Positions 13,295 to 27,190 are shown, numbered from the stretch's first letter. The stretch: DNA of 64,000 nucleotides from Hydra vulgaris (GCF_038396675.1 NC_088928.1:53418501-53482500); one strand, 5' to 3'. The notes: generated by a model from the letters alone, not told the origin. A program made the numbers and translations.

Positions 13295-13730
13295 CTAAAA
13301 CAATTTGGAGGTAAAATAAAAATGAATATAAAAAGGATTGGCAATAAAATACTTTATGTTATATTCCTAAAACTTCCTTAAAAAAATTAGGCATCATGTT
13401 TTTATAAGTTTATTTGTTGTATTCCTCCTAAATTTATTATACTTTTTTTTATTCTTTACTAGCAGGTTATTCAGCATTGCACAAAATTGTTTTAAAACAT
13501 TTTTGGAATAACTTACATGAAAGTTTCCAAATGACCATTAAGCTAGAGAGAAATATACTTATAAAATCATATTTATAAGTTTATAAAGTTTGAAAAATAA
13601 AAATATTATTATATGTTTATAAAGTTAATTTGATTTAGCCAACTAAACACAAATCATTTAATATAAAATATGATGATCTATTTTTTTTGCTGTATATATA
13701 AATTGCTAGTATGTTTTTAATTTTTATAAA
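13295..13730. other. RTK intron, no feature
   Basis: Start of the 48 kb intron; AT-rich sequence without recognisable content. Confidence 0.5.
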
Positions 13731-15083
13731 ACTTTTTTTTTTAAATCTTATTCACACCCAACAAAGGTGCAAGTAAAAACTATTAAGAAAGAAGTTGTAA
13801 AAAAACAAAACAGTAAAAAAGCAAGAAAAACAGTTAAAAAGCAAGAAAGCGATTGACAAAAAAAATTGAAATGTACGTTGGTATAATAGCCAAAAAAGCG
13901 TGAAGATGGTAAAAAGTTTCTAAAGTTTAAAATACAGGGAAAAAACAGGATTTTGGAGCATGCAGGGACAGATACAGTAAATAGATGCAATTTTGCTGAA
14001 TGATGAGTCAAGCGAGAATAAGTTTTGGTTAATGGAACTAGAAATGATAGCTCCTTTGAGCAGCATCCATGATAGTATTTGTAGAAAAGAAAAAGAGATG
14101 CAACTATATAAAAATAAGAGAAAACCTCAAGTTTGGCAAATAAAGCAGGTCCAACTACGTTTACAATGCATTTTTAGACCTTGTCTAACAGAGAAAGAGC
14201 ATCATTTGAAGAACTAGCCTTAATATAACACAGGTTTTCCATACTGAGACAATTAAGCATGAAAAAGAAAAACAATAGCAAGCACGATAAAGAGAAGAAA
14301 CCTTTGCGAATACTAGACAGATGCTAGACACATGCAGATTGTAGATACTAGACAGATACTAACTGTGCAATCAACTGTATATATGGTTATTCATGGGAGG
14401 TCATAATTGAACAATAATCCAAGAAAATGTAAAGAAAAGGACTCAGTGAAAGGGTTGCCATTCATTAATATAAAAATGTTGACAGTATTGTGATAATTAC
14501 TTACAGTATAAATCTTTCAGTCACAGCAGTTAGCAAGTCAGCCGTATAGCAAGAAGATCAAAAACCATACTTGTTGTCAGATAGTAGGTTATTGATGAGA
14601 TGTTAGAAATTTGTTAATCAAACACTCAAGGACCTTGATAATAATGGAGAGAAGATTGATCGGAAAATAGTTAGAGAGGTTAAAATGTTTTCCAGAGTTT
14701 TTAAACATTAGAACCACAGAAGCCATATTCCAGCAAGTAAAAGTTTATTGAACATAACTTATTAGATAAGATACAAGATTTAGTAAACTGAAAATAATGG
14801 AGCTTATCATTAGCATTAGATAGCAACTTTTTTACATTTTTTGCAATAGTAAAAAGGCATTTGTTCTCAAGAAAGTTGTTTTTATGAAAAAGATGATTAC
14901 AATTAGATATAGCAGCTGAGGGGAAAAAACGATAACTACAATTAGACATCGCACAAGAGGGGGAAAAACATGGAGTACAATGAGACTTGACTTAGAACTA
15001 AGGAAAGGAATAAATACTTTCATACCTGCCTGTATTCAGGATATTGTGTAGGAGGCATATTTATCAGCAGAGAGAGAAAAGAC
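13731..15083 (-). mobile_element. LINE family 1 copy D, decayed
   Basis: Minus-strand matches to copy B (17.7-20.4 kb) occur along its length. The 3' end resembles SPVTHHS, then SVPACSKI, then FLPSSRFF. The region at 14700-15080 matches the part upstream of the RT (AAISNCNHLFHKNNFLENKCLF). An A-run (T-run on plus, 13731-13742) marks the 3' tail. Stops and gaps are frequent; inactive. Confidence 0.65.
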
Positions 15084-15149
15084 ATTAGCTCATTCATTGC
15101 CCCAGTACTACACAGCCCCAATCTGTCTGTTCCAAACCTTTTCAAATAC

Positions 15150-16180
15150 CATCAGCCATCTTCAGGAGAGAGCAGCTATTCAGATAACGAGGCAGGTATT
15201 AGAGATATGGAATATGACTGAGCAGATAAAGTAGAGGATAGAAAGCCGAACTTCGCTAACCAGAAAGAAGTGAAATATTTAATTAGGGATCTCAAACTTA
15301 AGAAATCAAATGCTGAGCTTCTGATATCCAGGCTTAATCAGTGGAACTTGATTGATGATGGCCTACAAGTCACGGATCAGAGAAAGTGACATCAAAGATT
15401 CTCCAACTTCAACATCAACAACAAATCAAGCAACAAGTCAAACAAAGTTCAACAGTCAGTGTGATGGGCTTTGCTTCTGCAATGATGTTGTCGGTCTATT
15501 GCAGGCTATAGGTATTGCATGTAATCCTATTGAATGATATCTATTCATAGGCAGTTCATCCTGGAGCCTCAAAGCTGTGTTGCTTCAAAATAGAAACAAC
15601 TACTTGTCTATTCCAATGGCTTACTCTGTGTATCTCAAAGAGGAATGACCTTCAACATTTTGACACCAGTGTCAAAATGTTGCTGAGCGCATTATGATGA
15701 CTATGGATAGAAGGTCATCGGTGACTTAAAATGTTGTCATTCCTCATGGGTCTTCAAGGAGACTTCACAAAATTTCCTTGTTTCCTCTGTTTCTGGGACA
15801 GCTGTGACACTAAAGCACACTATCGCACAAAAGACAGGCCACAACAGATCGAGTTTTCTGTTAGGAAGCAATGTGAAATGGAAGCCGCTGAGAGAACCAC
15901 ATAAAGTGCTTATGCTACCACAGCACATCAAGTTAGACCTCATCAATCAATTTGTAACTGCTCTTGATAAGGAGTCAGCAGCATTTCAACACCTTCAAGA
16001 TCTTAATCCAAAGGTGTCTGAGGCTAAGGTTAGAGCTGGTATATTAGTCGGACTAAGATCAAATGTCGATTTTAGTACACTGAACCTAAATGCACACTTA
16101 ATAATATTCCTCACTGATGATATTTCAAAGCATTTTCAACATCTTCGCTGTAGCTGTTTAGCATTTTGTTGATAGTGGTG
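15150..16180 (+). pseudogene. Decayed multicopy cnidarian/insect ORF, possibly transposon-derived
   Basis: Segments in different frames line up in order: YLIRDLKLKKSNAELL (about 15275), then CNDVVGLLQAIG, then LFIGSSSWSLKAVLLQN, then FTKFPCFLCFWDSCDTK, then NVKWKPLREPHKVLMLP (about 15870), then LINQFVTALDKESAAFQHLQ (15945-16000). From memory this resembles an uncharacterised repeated protein family of cnidarians and insects, with the phrase TKYPCFLCLWDSR. No catalytic function is known to me. At least four frameshifts or stops break it. Confidence 0.6.
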
Positions 16181-16350
16181 GTTTTTTTGTTTTTTATACC
16201 AGTTTGCGGGAGATAAGATTTGTGTTAGCATATTAAAAAAGAGAAACAGCATTTTTTTTAATAGAAATAGACTTTAAAGGGGAAGTAGTATTATAGATCA
16301 TTGTTTTATTAATTACTGACAGAAGTAAATAAAGTAAACATTTATTAATA
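16148..16350. repeat. Dispersed repeat, paired with 57706-57925
   Basis: About 200 bp that aligns colinearly on the same strand with 57706-57925. Shared stretches include GTTTGC-GGAGATAA, AAAAAAGAGAAA and TTAATTACTGA. In both places it borders transposon debris, so it is probably a terminal part of an unidentified element. Confidence 0.7.
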
Positions 16351-16439
16351 TACATAATTACTATTACTAATTTACTGTTAGTATTAATATTTTCTTTTAA
16401 AGCATTACTTGTGTTACTTTTTTATTTATTTATTTTCAG

Positions 16440-16726
16440 ATTATGGTTTGTTTACATTATCAGAAGACAGCAATTTAATGTGGTTTAATGCTTTTTGTCT
16501 TGAGTCAATTGTGATGTTTAATTTGGTTGGTATCTTATTAGGTTTAGAAATTTACAATGGAATAATTTTAGATGTGCATTTTCCTTTACTTATTTACAAA
16601 AAATTGCTAGGATACAAAGTTGGTTTGGGAGATTTAAGAGAGATTCAACCAACCCTATCTAAAAGTCTTGATGAGTTGTTATCTTATGAAGGTGATGTAG
16701 AACAAGACTTTGGACTAACTTTTGAG
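16440..16726 (+). pseudogene. HECT E3 ubiquitin ligase (UBE3A-like), exon of HECT N-lobe
   Basis: An exon with acceptor TTTTCAG and an acceptor phase that needs an upstream G. It encodes the HECT N-lobe: DYGLFTLSEDSNLMWFN, then LVGILLGLEIYNGIILDVHFPLLIYKKLLG, then LDELLSYEGDVEQDFGLTFE. The order and spacing match UBE3A/E6AP-type HECT domains. HECT ligases accept ubiquitin on a cysteine and pass it to substrates. No upstream exon (the FEGE and KEFF part of the N-lobe) could be found on the plus strand; that space is filled by LINE debris and the opposite-strand RTK. It is therefore probably a partial duplicate. Confidence 0.88.
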
Positions 16727-16803
16727 GTATTAAATACTCACACTTTAACACAGAAATCAATTTTGTTAGGATTATACAAAATGTTCTTAAAAATATGTTT
16801 TAG

Positions 16804-16974
16804 GTGTTCCATAATCTTTATGGTAAAGAAATGCGAACTGAACTTTTGACAAACGGTTCACAAATATCTGTGACTAATAGTAATCGAGAGAGTTTTGTAA
16901 AATTATTTGTGAATTTAATAATTAATAAAAGTATTGAAAATTCATTTAGTGCATTCAAAGAAGGTTTTTTTCAG
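16804..16974 (+). pseudogene. HECT E3 ligase, second exon present
   Basis: A 171 nt exon, phase 0 on both sides, acceptor TTTTAG and donor CAG-GTAAGT. It encodes VFHNLYGKEMRTELL, then GSQISVTNSNRESFV, then NKSIENSFSAFKEGFFQ. This is the HECT segment leading to the hinge between lobes. A 190 bp (TACA)n array begins about 30 bp after the donor. Confidence 0.88.
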
Positions 16975-17002
16975 GTAAGTTTAATTGGTTATTTAAATGT
17001 TT

Positions 17003-17164
17003 TATACATACATACATACATACATACATACATACATACATACATACATACATACATACATACATACATACATACATACATACATACATACATACATACA
17101 TACATACATACATACATACATACATACATACATACATACATACATACATACATACATACATACA

Positions 17165-17224
<60 letters not shown>
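17003..17224. repeat. (TACA)n microsatellite grading into (TATACA)n
   Basis: About 190 bp of tetranucleotide TACA repeat, then about 30 bp of TATACA. It lies in the HECT intron. Confidence 0.95.
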
Positions 17225-17225
<1 letters not shown>

Positions 17226-17387
17226 GTTATATACCAAATGAAAGATTTTAATGTTTACTGTTATATTTTGAATAAATACGACTAATCTAATTTATGTACT
17301 TTAATTGATTTAAAAATTAATGACTTTTAATGAGCTCAAATATTTGCAGGCATACTGAAGGATTTTACATTTTTTTCAAACAATTGC

Positions 17388-17424
17388 TAGATTATTTATG
17401 TTGTATACAAACATAAATAATCTA
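17388..17424. repeat. Perfect inverted repeat, 15 bp arms
   Basis: Arms 17388-17402 and 17410-17424 are exact reverse complements. Confidence 0.85.
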
Positions 17425-17718
17425 ATAATCTGCATAATCATAGTTTGTGGAAATAATTAAAAAGCTTCATTTATAAGTGATTGAGGTCGCAGGGTATAAA
17501 AAAAGTATAATATCTTCCGTTAAAAAATTGACAGCAAGTTCAAATGGAGCATCAGTTCTGATGGAAATTCGTTTCGTAAACCAACACAATTTAATGGAGC
17601 CGGTAAGTCAGCTGATAGACTATGATAATAGATAAATTATGAAGAGATATGAACTTACAGGATTTGGAAGAAAACAGGAAGACTAAAAAATCCCATTTGA
17701 CAGCTATTGATTTAACTT

Positions 17719-20400
17719 TTTTTTTTTTTTTTTTTTTTTTTACATTTTCCCTTCCAACAAGGCCACAAGCAACCACTATAAGAGACGGAAGTTACTGGAA
17801 GAGAAAAGATGAGGTTTGTAGAGCAAAATAATGTTTGGCTTAAAAGATTGCAAATTATATGAATCAGAAAAGCAAGATGAAGGAAGCGAATTCCAAAGAA
17901 CTGATGTTCATGGAAAAGAACTAGACGAATAAACAATTTTGGAGCACTTAGGAACAGTCACAGAAAAAGGATGAGCCTTAATTGAATGATGAGTAACAGG
18001 AGAATAAATTTTAGCAGATAGCACAAGAGACGTTAGCTCTTTAGAGCAGTGCCCATTATAGTATTTGTAGAAAAAAAAAATAGAAGCAACATTACAGCGA
18101 TGTGGTAATGGTTGGAGGTTGGCTGCAAGAACAGGTCCAACTATGTTACAATGTATTTTTGCACCTTGTCTAAAAGAGAATGGGCATCATTAGAAGATCT
18201 GTCCCAGATATGGCAACAGTATTCCATACAAGGCCGGATTTGAGATTTATAGAGATAAAGAATAGAATCTGGAGTAAGAAACTGTTGAGCATGATAAAGA
18301 GATGCAACCTTAGCAGATGCTAGTTTTGCAATGAATTTGATATGTGGTTTCCGAGGAAGAAAGGAAGAGTTAATCCTAGAAGATGAAGGGTAGATGACTC
18401 ATCAAGTACATCACCGTTGATAAATATAGGAAGATCTAAATTATTGCGATAACGATTGGCTGAAAAAACTGAGTTTTATCTAAAGTAAAGTTCACCAGCC
18501 ACTTTGAGTCCCATGCTGTAGCAGAAGTGAGATCCTTTTCAAGCTCAAATGGCCCCTCCAAGCAACCAGAGAGTGTTGGCTTCTTATCATGACGAGAATA
18601 AATAATAGTATCATTAGTGAACAATGCCACCTTAGATGTGAGAATATCTGGAAGATCGTTAATGTAAATTAAAAAAGAGTATAGGGCCAAGGATTAAACC
18701 TTGAGGAACCCCTGAAGTTACAGGGTATAAAAAAAAGTGTTGTCCATCAAGGACAACTTTTATGCTATGATTGGAAAGGAAGGATTCAATGATCTTAAAG
18801 ATGTTGCCGGATAAACCATAAGAAGAGAGCTTATGGAGGAGACCAGCATGCCAAACTTTATCAAAAGCTTTTGAGATGTCAAGAGCAATGGCCTTAACCT
18901 CTCCACCTTCATCTAATGCACGATAAAATCTGTCAGTTATTACTGTTAGCAAATCAGCTGTAGAACGAGAAGATCGACATTCATATTGATGATCAGAAAG
19001 TAAGTTGAGAGAATAGGTGTTTGTTAATTAAAGATTCGAAAACCTTGCTTATGATAGGAAGAAGACTAATGGCACGGAAGTTAGACAAGTCAGATTGCTT
19101 TCCAGAATTTTTGAAAATAGGAATAACAGATGCCGCTTTTCAGCATGCTGAAAAACAAGACTGTGATAAGCACTTGTTAAATAGTTTTGAAGGTATGGAT
19201 GACAGCTCCAGGGAACACTTCTGCAAGACTATAACAGTTTTGTTGTCCGGACCACAGACAACATACTTGTAGCAAGCTGTAGAAGTGTCTAAGCAGGAAA
19301 TCACTTTTGATACAGAAGCTGGAGTGATACGAATGTCAAGCAATGAATCAACCTGTTTGACGACTATATCAGGTAGAATGCAACTAGTGGAATTGAGAGA
19401 TGATATTGATAAAAAGTTCTTAGAAAACAATTCAGCTTTGTCATTAGGTGAGGTTACAAAGTCAGAACCATACAAGAGAGGTGGAATGATAGATTAGCTC
19501 TTGTTATTGGTACTGTTAAAGATTCTCCAGAAGTCACGAGAGCCTAATTTTTGTGATGAAATACAAGATTTCATGACCTGAGAATAGTGGGCTTCGGCGT
19601 TAAACAAAACCTTTTTACAATTGTTTCTAGCAATAGTAAACAGACATCTGTTTTTTGGAGAGTTGTTTTGCTGAAAGATATGGAAGAAATTGCAGCAGCA
19701 CTGTGAGGAAAACCATGGAGAAGAGTGAGGCTTAACTTAGAAATGTTGAGAGGGAATAAAAGATTCCATGCTGGCCTGAATCCAAGAAGATATGAAGGAA
19801 GCACTTTTGTCGGCAGGAAGACAAAAGATTTCTACCCAAGAGCAACCACAAAGAAAATCACAGAAAGAATCCCAGCCAACCTTAAGGAAGTTGCAAGAGG
19901 TACAATGATAGGGAGATTCTGATGATAAAGAAAAATGAGATAATAGTTTTAGAGAGATCAAACCGTTATCAGAAGCACCTAAGGGTGAATGTGGAGAAAC
20001 TGAGCGCTGACTAGGATCAAAAACAAGATATAAATCGAGAAGAGAAGGTAAATGATTTGGGTTGTCAGGAAAGCAAGCTGGAAAGTTGACTATTTGAGCT
20101 AGAGAAAGGCAAAAGTTGAGGGCTTTAATGCCAGCAGAGTTACTGACCCGAGAGCCAAGCCATTTAGTGTGATGAGCATTAAAGTCACCAACAACAACAA
20201 TATTGGCTGATGGATAAAGAGAGAGGGCTTGGTAAATATGATCAGAAATAACATCAAAAAGGGTGCAGTCTTGAGATGAAGGAGAGCAATATAGAACAAA
20301 GAGAAAAGCGAAAGAGTGAAGCGGTGCAAAACAAAAGCACATAAAAGAATATTCTGTGGATTCAAACCTAGTTTCCGGATAAATGAGTGAAGTCTTTATG
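17719..20400 (-). mobile_element. LINE family 1 copy B (endonuclease plus reverse transcriptase)
   Basis: The longest copy of this family. The endonuclease is at 19737-20342 (VVVGDFNAHHTKWLG, then LGASDNGLISLKL). The catalytic SDH motif reads SDN here. The linker and RT start lie at 19140-19475. RT motifs are at 18436-18952 (AIALDISKAFDKVWH, then GVPQGLILGP, then FTNDT at the palm, where FADDT is expected). The 3' end carries a pure 23 bp A-tail (T-run at 17719-17741). Frames are broken between these parts. Jockey/CR1-like by endonuclease and RT type. Confidence 0.88.
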
Positions 20401-20819
20401 TATTTATGCCAACATGTTGGCTGTCAAATGTCAAGCTTATAAATTATGCTAATTTAATTAGAAAAATCAAAGAAATATTGCACTCAATTCCCATTGATGT
20501 TTGCATTAATTTATTTGACTTATGTCAAGATGCAAAGCTGTTCCTGATTGTATAGATTGTTTTACAAAATAATAGTATGATTTTCCATGTCTAATCAAAT
20601 ATCATTGAAAATTTTCTTCTTTTTTAGATATACATGCTTTGTCCGCAGTTATTTGAACTCATCAAAAATTGTTATTATTTTAATCAATTAAAACTTGCTG
20701 ATTAAATTATCAATACTCATTCAAAACATAATAATAAACATAAAAGCTTTTTAATTGATATATTAAAAATTGGCTTTGGTAAAGTTACTTGCTTTGCAGT
20801 ATGTAACCTGCTTCCTGTC
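20401..20819. other. Spacer, no feature
   Basis: AT-rich sequence between the head-to-head LINE copies B and C. Confidence 0.5.
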
Positions 20820-22385
20820 CTGCTGCCTTGAAGGATACGCTTTTTTAGGCAAAGGTAAGGAGAAGCCAACTCTGACTTAAAACACTCTCTGCCTTGGGGC
20901 TCTTGGTTGAGTAAAGGCTAGAGATGGTGTGTCGATAAAAATATTCATTTTGGGCAGGTGTTAAACACATCCAGCTACTGTCTTGTAGAAGGCCTCCTAG
21001 GCAAAGACTTAAGGGGTAAACAGATTCTATCTGTTGACCAGCATCGCACCCCTTCTTCATCTATTAGGCTGGCACAGATGTATTTATAATACATTATTTC
21101 AAGTTTAGGATGTTGAAAACTGGATCTTCTTGACTTAATGATGGGTTTTGCCTGTGTCTTTGTTTTAATGACTAGGCAACTCATTCTATTATCACCTAAT
21201 GAGGGTACAGCTCTAAAACTCAATTTTATGGTTCTGAGGCCAGCTGGTAGTCAGGTTTCCCAAACTCTGTGGAAGCTCTCAGAGAGGCTGATTCCATCAA
21301 CAGCTGAAAAATATCAGAGTACTAACAGTGCCATGTTGCGCATGGGTGGTGTCCTTGTTCATACTTTTGGTGTGTATTGTTGAGACCGCATTTGGAGCCC
21401 TTTGTTATGACTTATGGTTTAATAATAGTAATACGGCAACTGCTTGGACTATTAAATAGTGTACTGAGTACTATCTATGCTTTGAGTCAAGTTTTTTTAC
21501 AAATATAAATATGACTACAAAAAGTACCAAAAACTATAAAATACAAAAAGTCATCACCAGGTTAACTAAACCTATCATTCACTAGTATTTGTGGTCTTCA
21601 AAGTAACTTTTCTTCTGTTGAGTCTTATCTCTTTCAAAGTTCACCAGACCTAATTGCTTTTTGTGAGACTAATTTGAGTTCTGCTGTCTCATCTTGTGAT
21701 CTTAGTATTGATGGTTATCTTTCTTTAATTCATAAAGACTCCAATAGTCACATGCTTGGCCTGGGCAGTTACATACATAAGACTTCAGTCATTTGTCGGT
21801 TTGAATCCACAGACTATTCTTTTACGTGATTTCGTTTAGCACCACTTCACTCTTTCGCTTTTCTCTTTGTTCTATATTGCTCTCCTTCATCTCAAGACTG
21901 CACTCTTTTTGATGTTATATTGATCATCACTTTATCCATCAGCCAATATTGTTGTTGTTGGTGACTTTAATGCTCATCACACTAAATGGCTTGGCTCTAG
22001 TGTCAGTAACTCTGCTGACATTAAAGCCCTCAACTTTTGCCTTTCTCTAGCTCAAATAGTCAACTTTCCAACTCGCTTTCCAGACAACCCAAATCATTTA
22101 CCTTCTCTACTCGATTTTTACCTTGTTTTTGATTCTAGTCAGTGCTCAGTTTCTCGACATTCACTCTTAGGTGCTTCTGATCATGGTTTGATCTTTCTAA
22201 AACTGTAATAAGTACTGCTTTAAAGAGCTAACGTCTCATGTGCCATCTACTAGAATTAATTCTCTCTCAATGATTCCAAGTCAAGCCTCACTCTTCTCCA
22301 TGGTTTCCTCACTTTGTGCTACTGCAATTTCCAATCGAAATCATTACTTCCATTTCTATCAGCAAAAAAAAAAAAAATCTAATTC
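20820..22385 (+). mobile_element. LINE family 1 copy C (5' part, internally deleted)
   Basis: A non-coding leader of about 750 bp is followed by endonuclease pieces from about 21590: FSSVESYLFQSSPDLIAFCETN, cited in part, then HSFAFLFVLYCSPSSQDC, then VVGDFNAHHTKWLG, then LGASDHGL. Unlike copy B it keeps the catalytic His. After about 22210 it jumps to sequence near the 3' end and then an A-run (22367-22379), so the RT is deleted. The leader is assigned to the LINE by position only. Confidence 0.7.
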
Positions 22386-23162
<777 letters not shown>

Positions 23163-23179
23163 TGTTTAATTTACATTAG

Positions 23180-23593
23180 GTTTGTCATTTTCCTTCAATC
23201 AGTCTCTTCACAGCTCCAGAACTTGAGTTACTTATATGTGGTAGTCCTGATCTCGATTTTAAAGCTTTAGAGAAAGTCACAGAATATAAAGATGGGTTTT
23301 CTAAAAGCCATCCTCTAATGCTTGAATTTTGGGATATAGTTCATCGATTCCCATTTAAACAAAAGCAAGCTCTTCTGATGTTTGTAACTGGGAGTTATAG
23401 AGTTCCTTTAAAAGGTCTTGGATCAATGGCTTTCTATATTCAGAGAAATGGTCCCGACTCTTTAAATTTACCCACTTCGATTTAACAGACTTGCTTTAAC
23501 AGACTGTTAATTCCTGAGTATTCATCCGCTGCAAAACTTGAAAAAATGTTGTTGCTTGCTATTGAAAATTCTAAAGGATTTGGTCTCATATAA
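23180..23593 (+). pseudogene. HECT E3 ligase, last exon, with stop before the catalytic cysteine
   Basis: A 414 nt terminal exon, phase 0, acceptor ACATTAG. It encodes the HECT C-lobe: LFTAPELELLICGSPDL, then FKALEKVTEYKDGF, then EFWDIVHRF, then QALLMFVTGSYRVPLKGLG, then LPTSI[18 protein letters not shown], ending KGFGLI and TAA. The ubiquitin-accepting cysteine is in TCFN (TGC at 23492-23494). An in-frame TAA at 23483-23485 lies three codons before it. Related proteins have one residue between LPTS and TCFN; here there are three codons, next to an imperfect TTTAACAGACT duplication. The stop therefore looks like a small insertion. With the missing 5' exons, this argues for a pseudogene. Confidence 0.9.
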
Positions 23594-24418
23594 ATCTCTC
23601 TTATATGAGTTTAAGATAAAGTAATTATCGGAAAATAAAATTAAACATTAAAATTAACAACGCTTTTTTTTTTGCAGTTAGTTTCGACAGCGTTGTGAAA
23701 AAGTTTTTAGCTAGTAATTGACCGAAATTTTCCGGTTTATTTTATACGCCCCTAGCAATTGGTTAACCTAACCACACGTAAATGTTGATTTACATTTTGT
23801 TACTTTTATTATAAAATTTTTCGTTTGTTTTAGATGCTAAACCCAAAAGTTATATTTATAAATTATAAGTTTTTATAATTAGTACTAAATCGTTAAATTT
23901 AAGTTAGCGTTTTAAGTTACCTTAAACAATTATAGGAAAGGTAAAAATATATTTATTTTCAAACTATATATTCTTAACACATATTTAAAATATTTAAAAA
24001 CGCCTAAAATGATTAAGATGTTTTTAATTCAATGTATTGAATATTAACAGTTTTAACTTTTGTAATTTTTACCTAAATTTAGTAACCGTAACATTTTATG
24101 CATTACACTTTTTGAATTAACGCAATATTGTATAGGCTCACACTGTTATAAGGCCTGATTATCCTCAATAAAAAAACTGCTGATTTAAAAGAAAAATTAT
24201 TATTTTAGAATAATCTTTTAATAAAATACAAATAAATTTCAACATATTCAATATATAAAATTTATCTAAAATATTAGATGTTATTATATTTTTTCAAAAG
24301 ACTAATAAGAGATAAAATAAAAATTCATTTTTTGTCGGTTCTTGGTGATTGTATTTAGATAAACTTGAGAGTAATTCAAATTGTTAATTTACGATTTTTT
24401 AAGTAAATTGCAAAAAGG
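23594..24418. other. Intergenic/intronic AT-rich sequence
   Basis: No recognisable coding or repeat content. Confidence 0.5.
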
Positions 24419-24426
24419 TTACTATT

Positions 24427-26017
24427 CAGGCTTGGACCGGGCCGCCGGGAGATTCCCGGTGGGCCGGTTGGTGATGCGGTATCATTATTTTCATAGGGCA
24501 GAGTCACATGATTCTAAAATTAAAACCTCGGGTAGTTTCGATGACAATGCTGTGAATGCAACTTCTTACCTTAACTCTGACATTCAGTATAAATTGAGCA
24601 GTAATCAATGCGAGCCAAGTAAAGAAACTCAATACAACTACAATTATTTTTTGAAAACCGCCAGCAGATTATTTGAAATTTATCTAAAGCAAAACAATTT
24701 TGGTCTAAACGTTGAAATAGGTTGGCAAAATGTTTATTTCAGAAACAATAAGCCTGGTCACTGGCTGACCATTCAAGAAAAAACCCAAAAATTGTTTTGT
24801 TCATTTTGTCTGGCATTTAGCAAAGCCTCAGATCAATCAAGGTTCATTGGTGGACATAACGTTACAAATTTTAACTATATTCATCAAAGAATATCAGAAT
24901 ATGAAAGTAGTGCACTCCATGCCGCCTACACAGAGTTGTGTTTTAAAAATCAATGCCTAAGATATTATAAGCATTAATACTCGCCGACATGGTGAAGAGG
25001 TTAAAAAGAATCGTTTAATTTTGAAAAGAGTTAAAGAAACTTTAAAAGTTATTGATAAACGTGGACTTAGCTACAGAGGTGCAAAAGAGTCTGGGTACAC
25101 ATTGCTCAATGGCAATGTAGATCATGGGAATTTTTTGAAGATTCTTTTGCTTATTCGCAAATTTGATCCGTTGTTGGAAGCATATATCAAAGAGCTGAAT
25201 CGAAAAAGCATATCACGGCATGATTCAGTTGGCAACAGAAAAGGTCGTGGCAATTAGGTCCCACTTTTGTCAAGAACAACTGTTAATAAAGTAATTGATG
25301 CAATAACAGCATCTTTAATAAGCATGATGGTGCAAAGGATTAGAGAAGCCGGTATGTTTAGTGTTCAAAATGATACCACGCAAGATAATAATGTACAGGA
25401 TCAATGTTCTATTGTGATCTGATATGTACCAAAAGCTGTATGTGAACGTGTAATATCGATAGTCAATTGAACATCAACAAGTAGGATTTGGTTTGTGGCG
25501 TTTTTGAATAGGTAGGCATTAACATTAGTAAACGTATCCGCAACACCAACGATGGAGCCTCCAATATGCAGGGTCAATGCAATGCCTAATTAAATACAGT
25601 TTACTTTTACGGGAATCATATTTACGCTACCATGTTTGGCGTAAAATTAGCAAACTGAAAATACATATTTGTTATCGATAAAACCGTTGGTGGGTGAAAG
25701 ACAGAGCTTTTACTAAGATATTTGGAAATTTCTTCATGAAAACCACAAATCAAGAAACACAAGTTATTGATTTTTTGTACATTGACATGTTAAAAACATT
25801 TCATGATATTTCTACATCAATCAAATTCAATAATGATTTCTGTTACAGAGAGAAAGCTCTGTTAGATTCCTTGACTAATTATGAATTTTTTTTGACATCA
25901 CAATTATTTTTTAAAGTGTTTAAGCACACAACCCCGTCATTTAAATATTTGCAAACAACTGAAATGGTTATACTGACCGTTGAAGACAGTATCAATGAAC
26001 TAAGCAAAGTAAATTGA
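24427..26017 (+). pseudogene. hAT transposase remnant
   Basis: Three open stretches (24381-24977, 25021-25257, 25694-26017) in changing frames give the zinc finger, the DUF4371/RNase H-fold region and a late part of the catalytic domain. A DNA-cutting role is known for the family, but this copy cannot encode it. Confidence 0.75.
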
Positions 26018-27002
26018 CAATATTTTAACTAATAATTACTTGGAAATGGAATTTGAAACCGGGATATTTATGACTGATATTAGCGATCACTTTCCAATAT
26101 TTATAAAAGTAAGAAATTTAAAAGCCATGTCTGATTGCGAACCAAAAGTTATAAATTTGAAAAAACGCAATCTTAAAACAAGTAATACTAATGAATTATC
26201 GATAAGGCTAAAACAAGAAACGTGGTCCCACGTGTATAGATGTCATGACACTAACGAAGCTTTTAATAATTTTTTAGATATGTTCCTAAATTGCTTTAAT
26301 GAAACCTGTCCTTAAGAGAACATACAAATTAAGACAAAAGTAGTTGCCAATCCGTGGATGGATAAATCGCTGATAAAATGCTCATAAAAGAAGAAAAAAC
26401 TCTATAATAAATTAAAAAAGAATAAAAACACTGAAAATGAGATAAACTACAAAAATTATAAATATTTTTACCAAAATCAAAATTTTATCAAAAAGGTTAA
26501 AAATAAATACTACAGTAGTCAAATCATTAAATGCAAATCTGATAATAAGAAAACGTGGTCCATCATTAATGAGATAATGGGAAGGAAAAAAATAAATTCA
26601 ACTTCTTTACCAAAAAGAATTAATACTAACAACACTGACATATTCTGTAAAAAAAAATCTCGAAAGAATTTAACGAATATTTTATAAATATTGATTCTAA
26701 TCTCGCTAAGAAAATAAGTCCAACATCTGATTCATTTAAAAACTACCTAAAAAAAGCAAATAACGCTATCATGTATCATAATGAATTCAACTATAAAGAA
26801 TTCGAAGAAGCCTTTTCCTCTTTTAAAAAAAGAAAGCACCAAGGTTTGATGAAATAACTAGCAATTTAGTTATCTTCAATAAAATCAGTCTAAGCAGACC
26901 TCTGATCCATATACTTAAGCTCTTAATAACACCGGGGATTTTCCCTGATGTACCTAAATTAGCAAAAGTAATTCGTGCTTTTTAAATGCAATGAACATTC
27001 AG

Positions 27003-27190
27003 ACATAACCAATGATATTATTATTATATATTATATTTATATTTATATATATATTATTATTATATATTATTATTATTATTATTATTATATATTATATTTA
27101 TAAATATATATTATTATATATTGTTATTATTATTATATATTATATTTATATTTATATATATATTATTATTATATATTATAAAATTATAAT
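27003..27190. repeat. AT-only low-complexity block inside the LINE 2 RT
   Basis: ATT/ATA-only sequence with an internal duplication: about 50 bp at 27014-27064 recur at 27129-27180. It replaces the conserved RT motif 1 region. Confidence 0.8.

Noticed and set aside
16955-17251. Long open frames of YIHT and YVCM repeats on both strands
   Set aside because: They come from the (TACA)n microsatellite, which is open in several frames.
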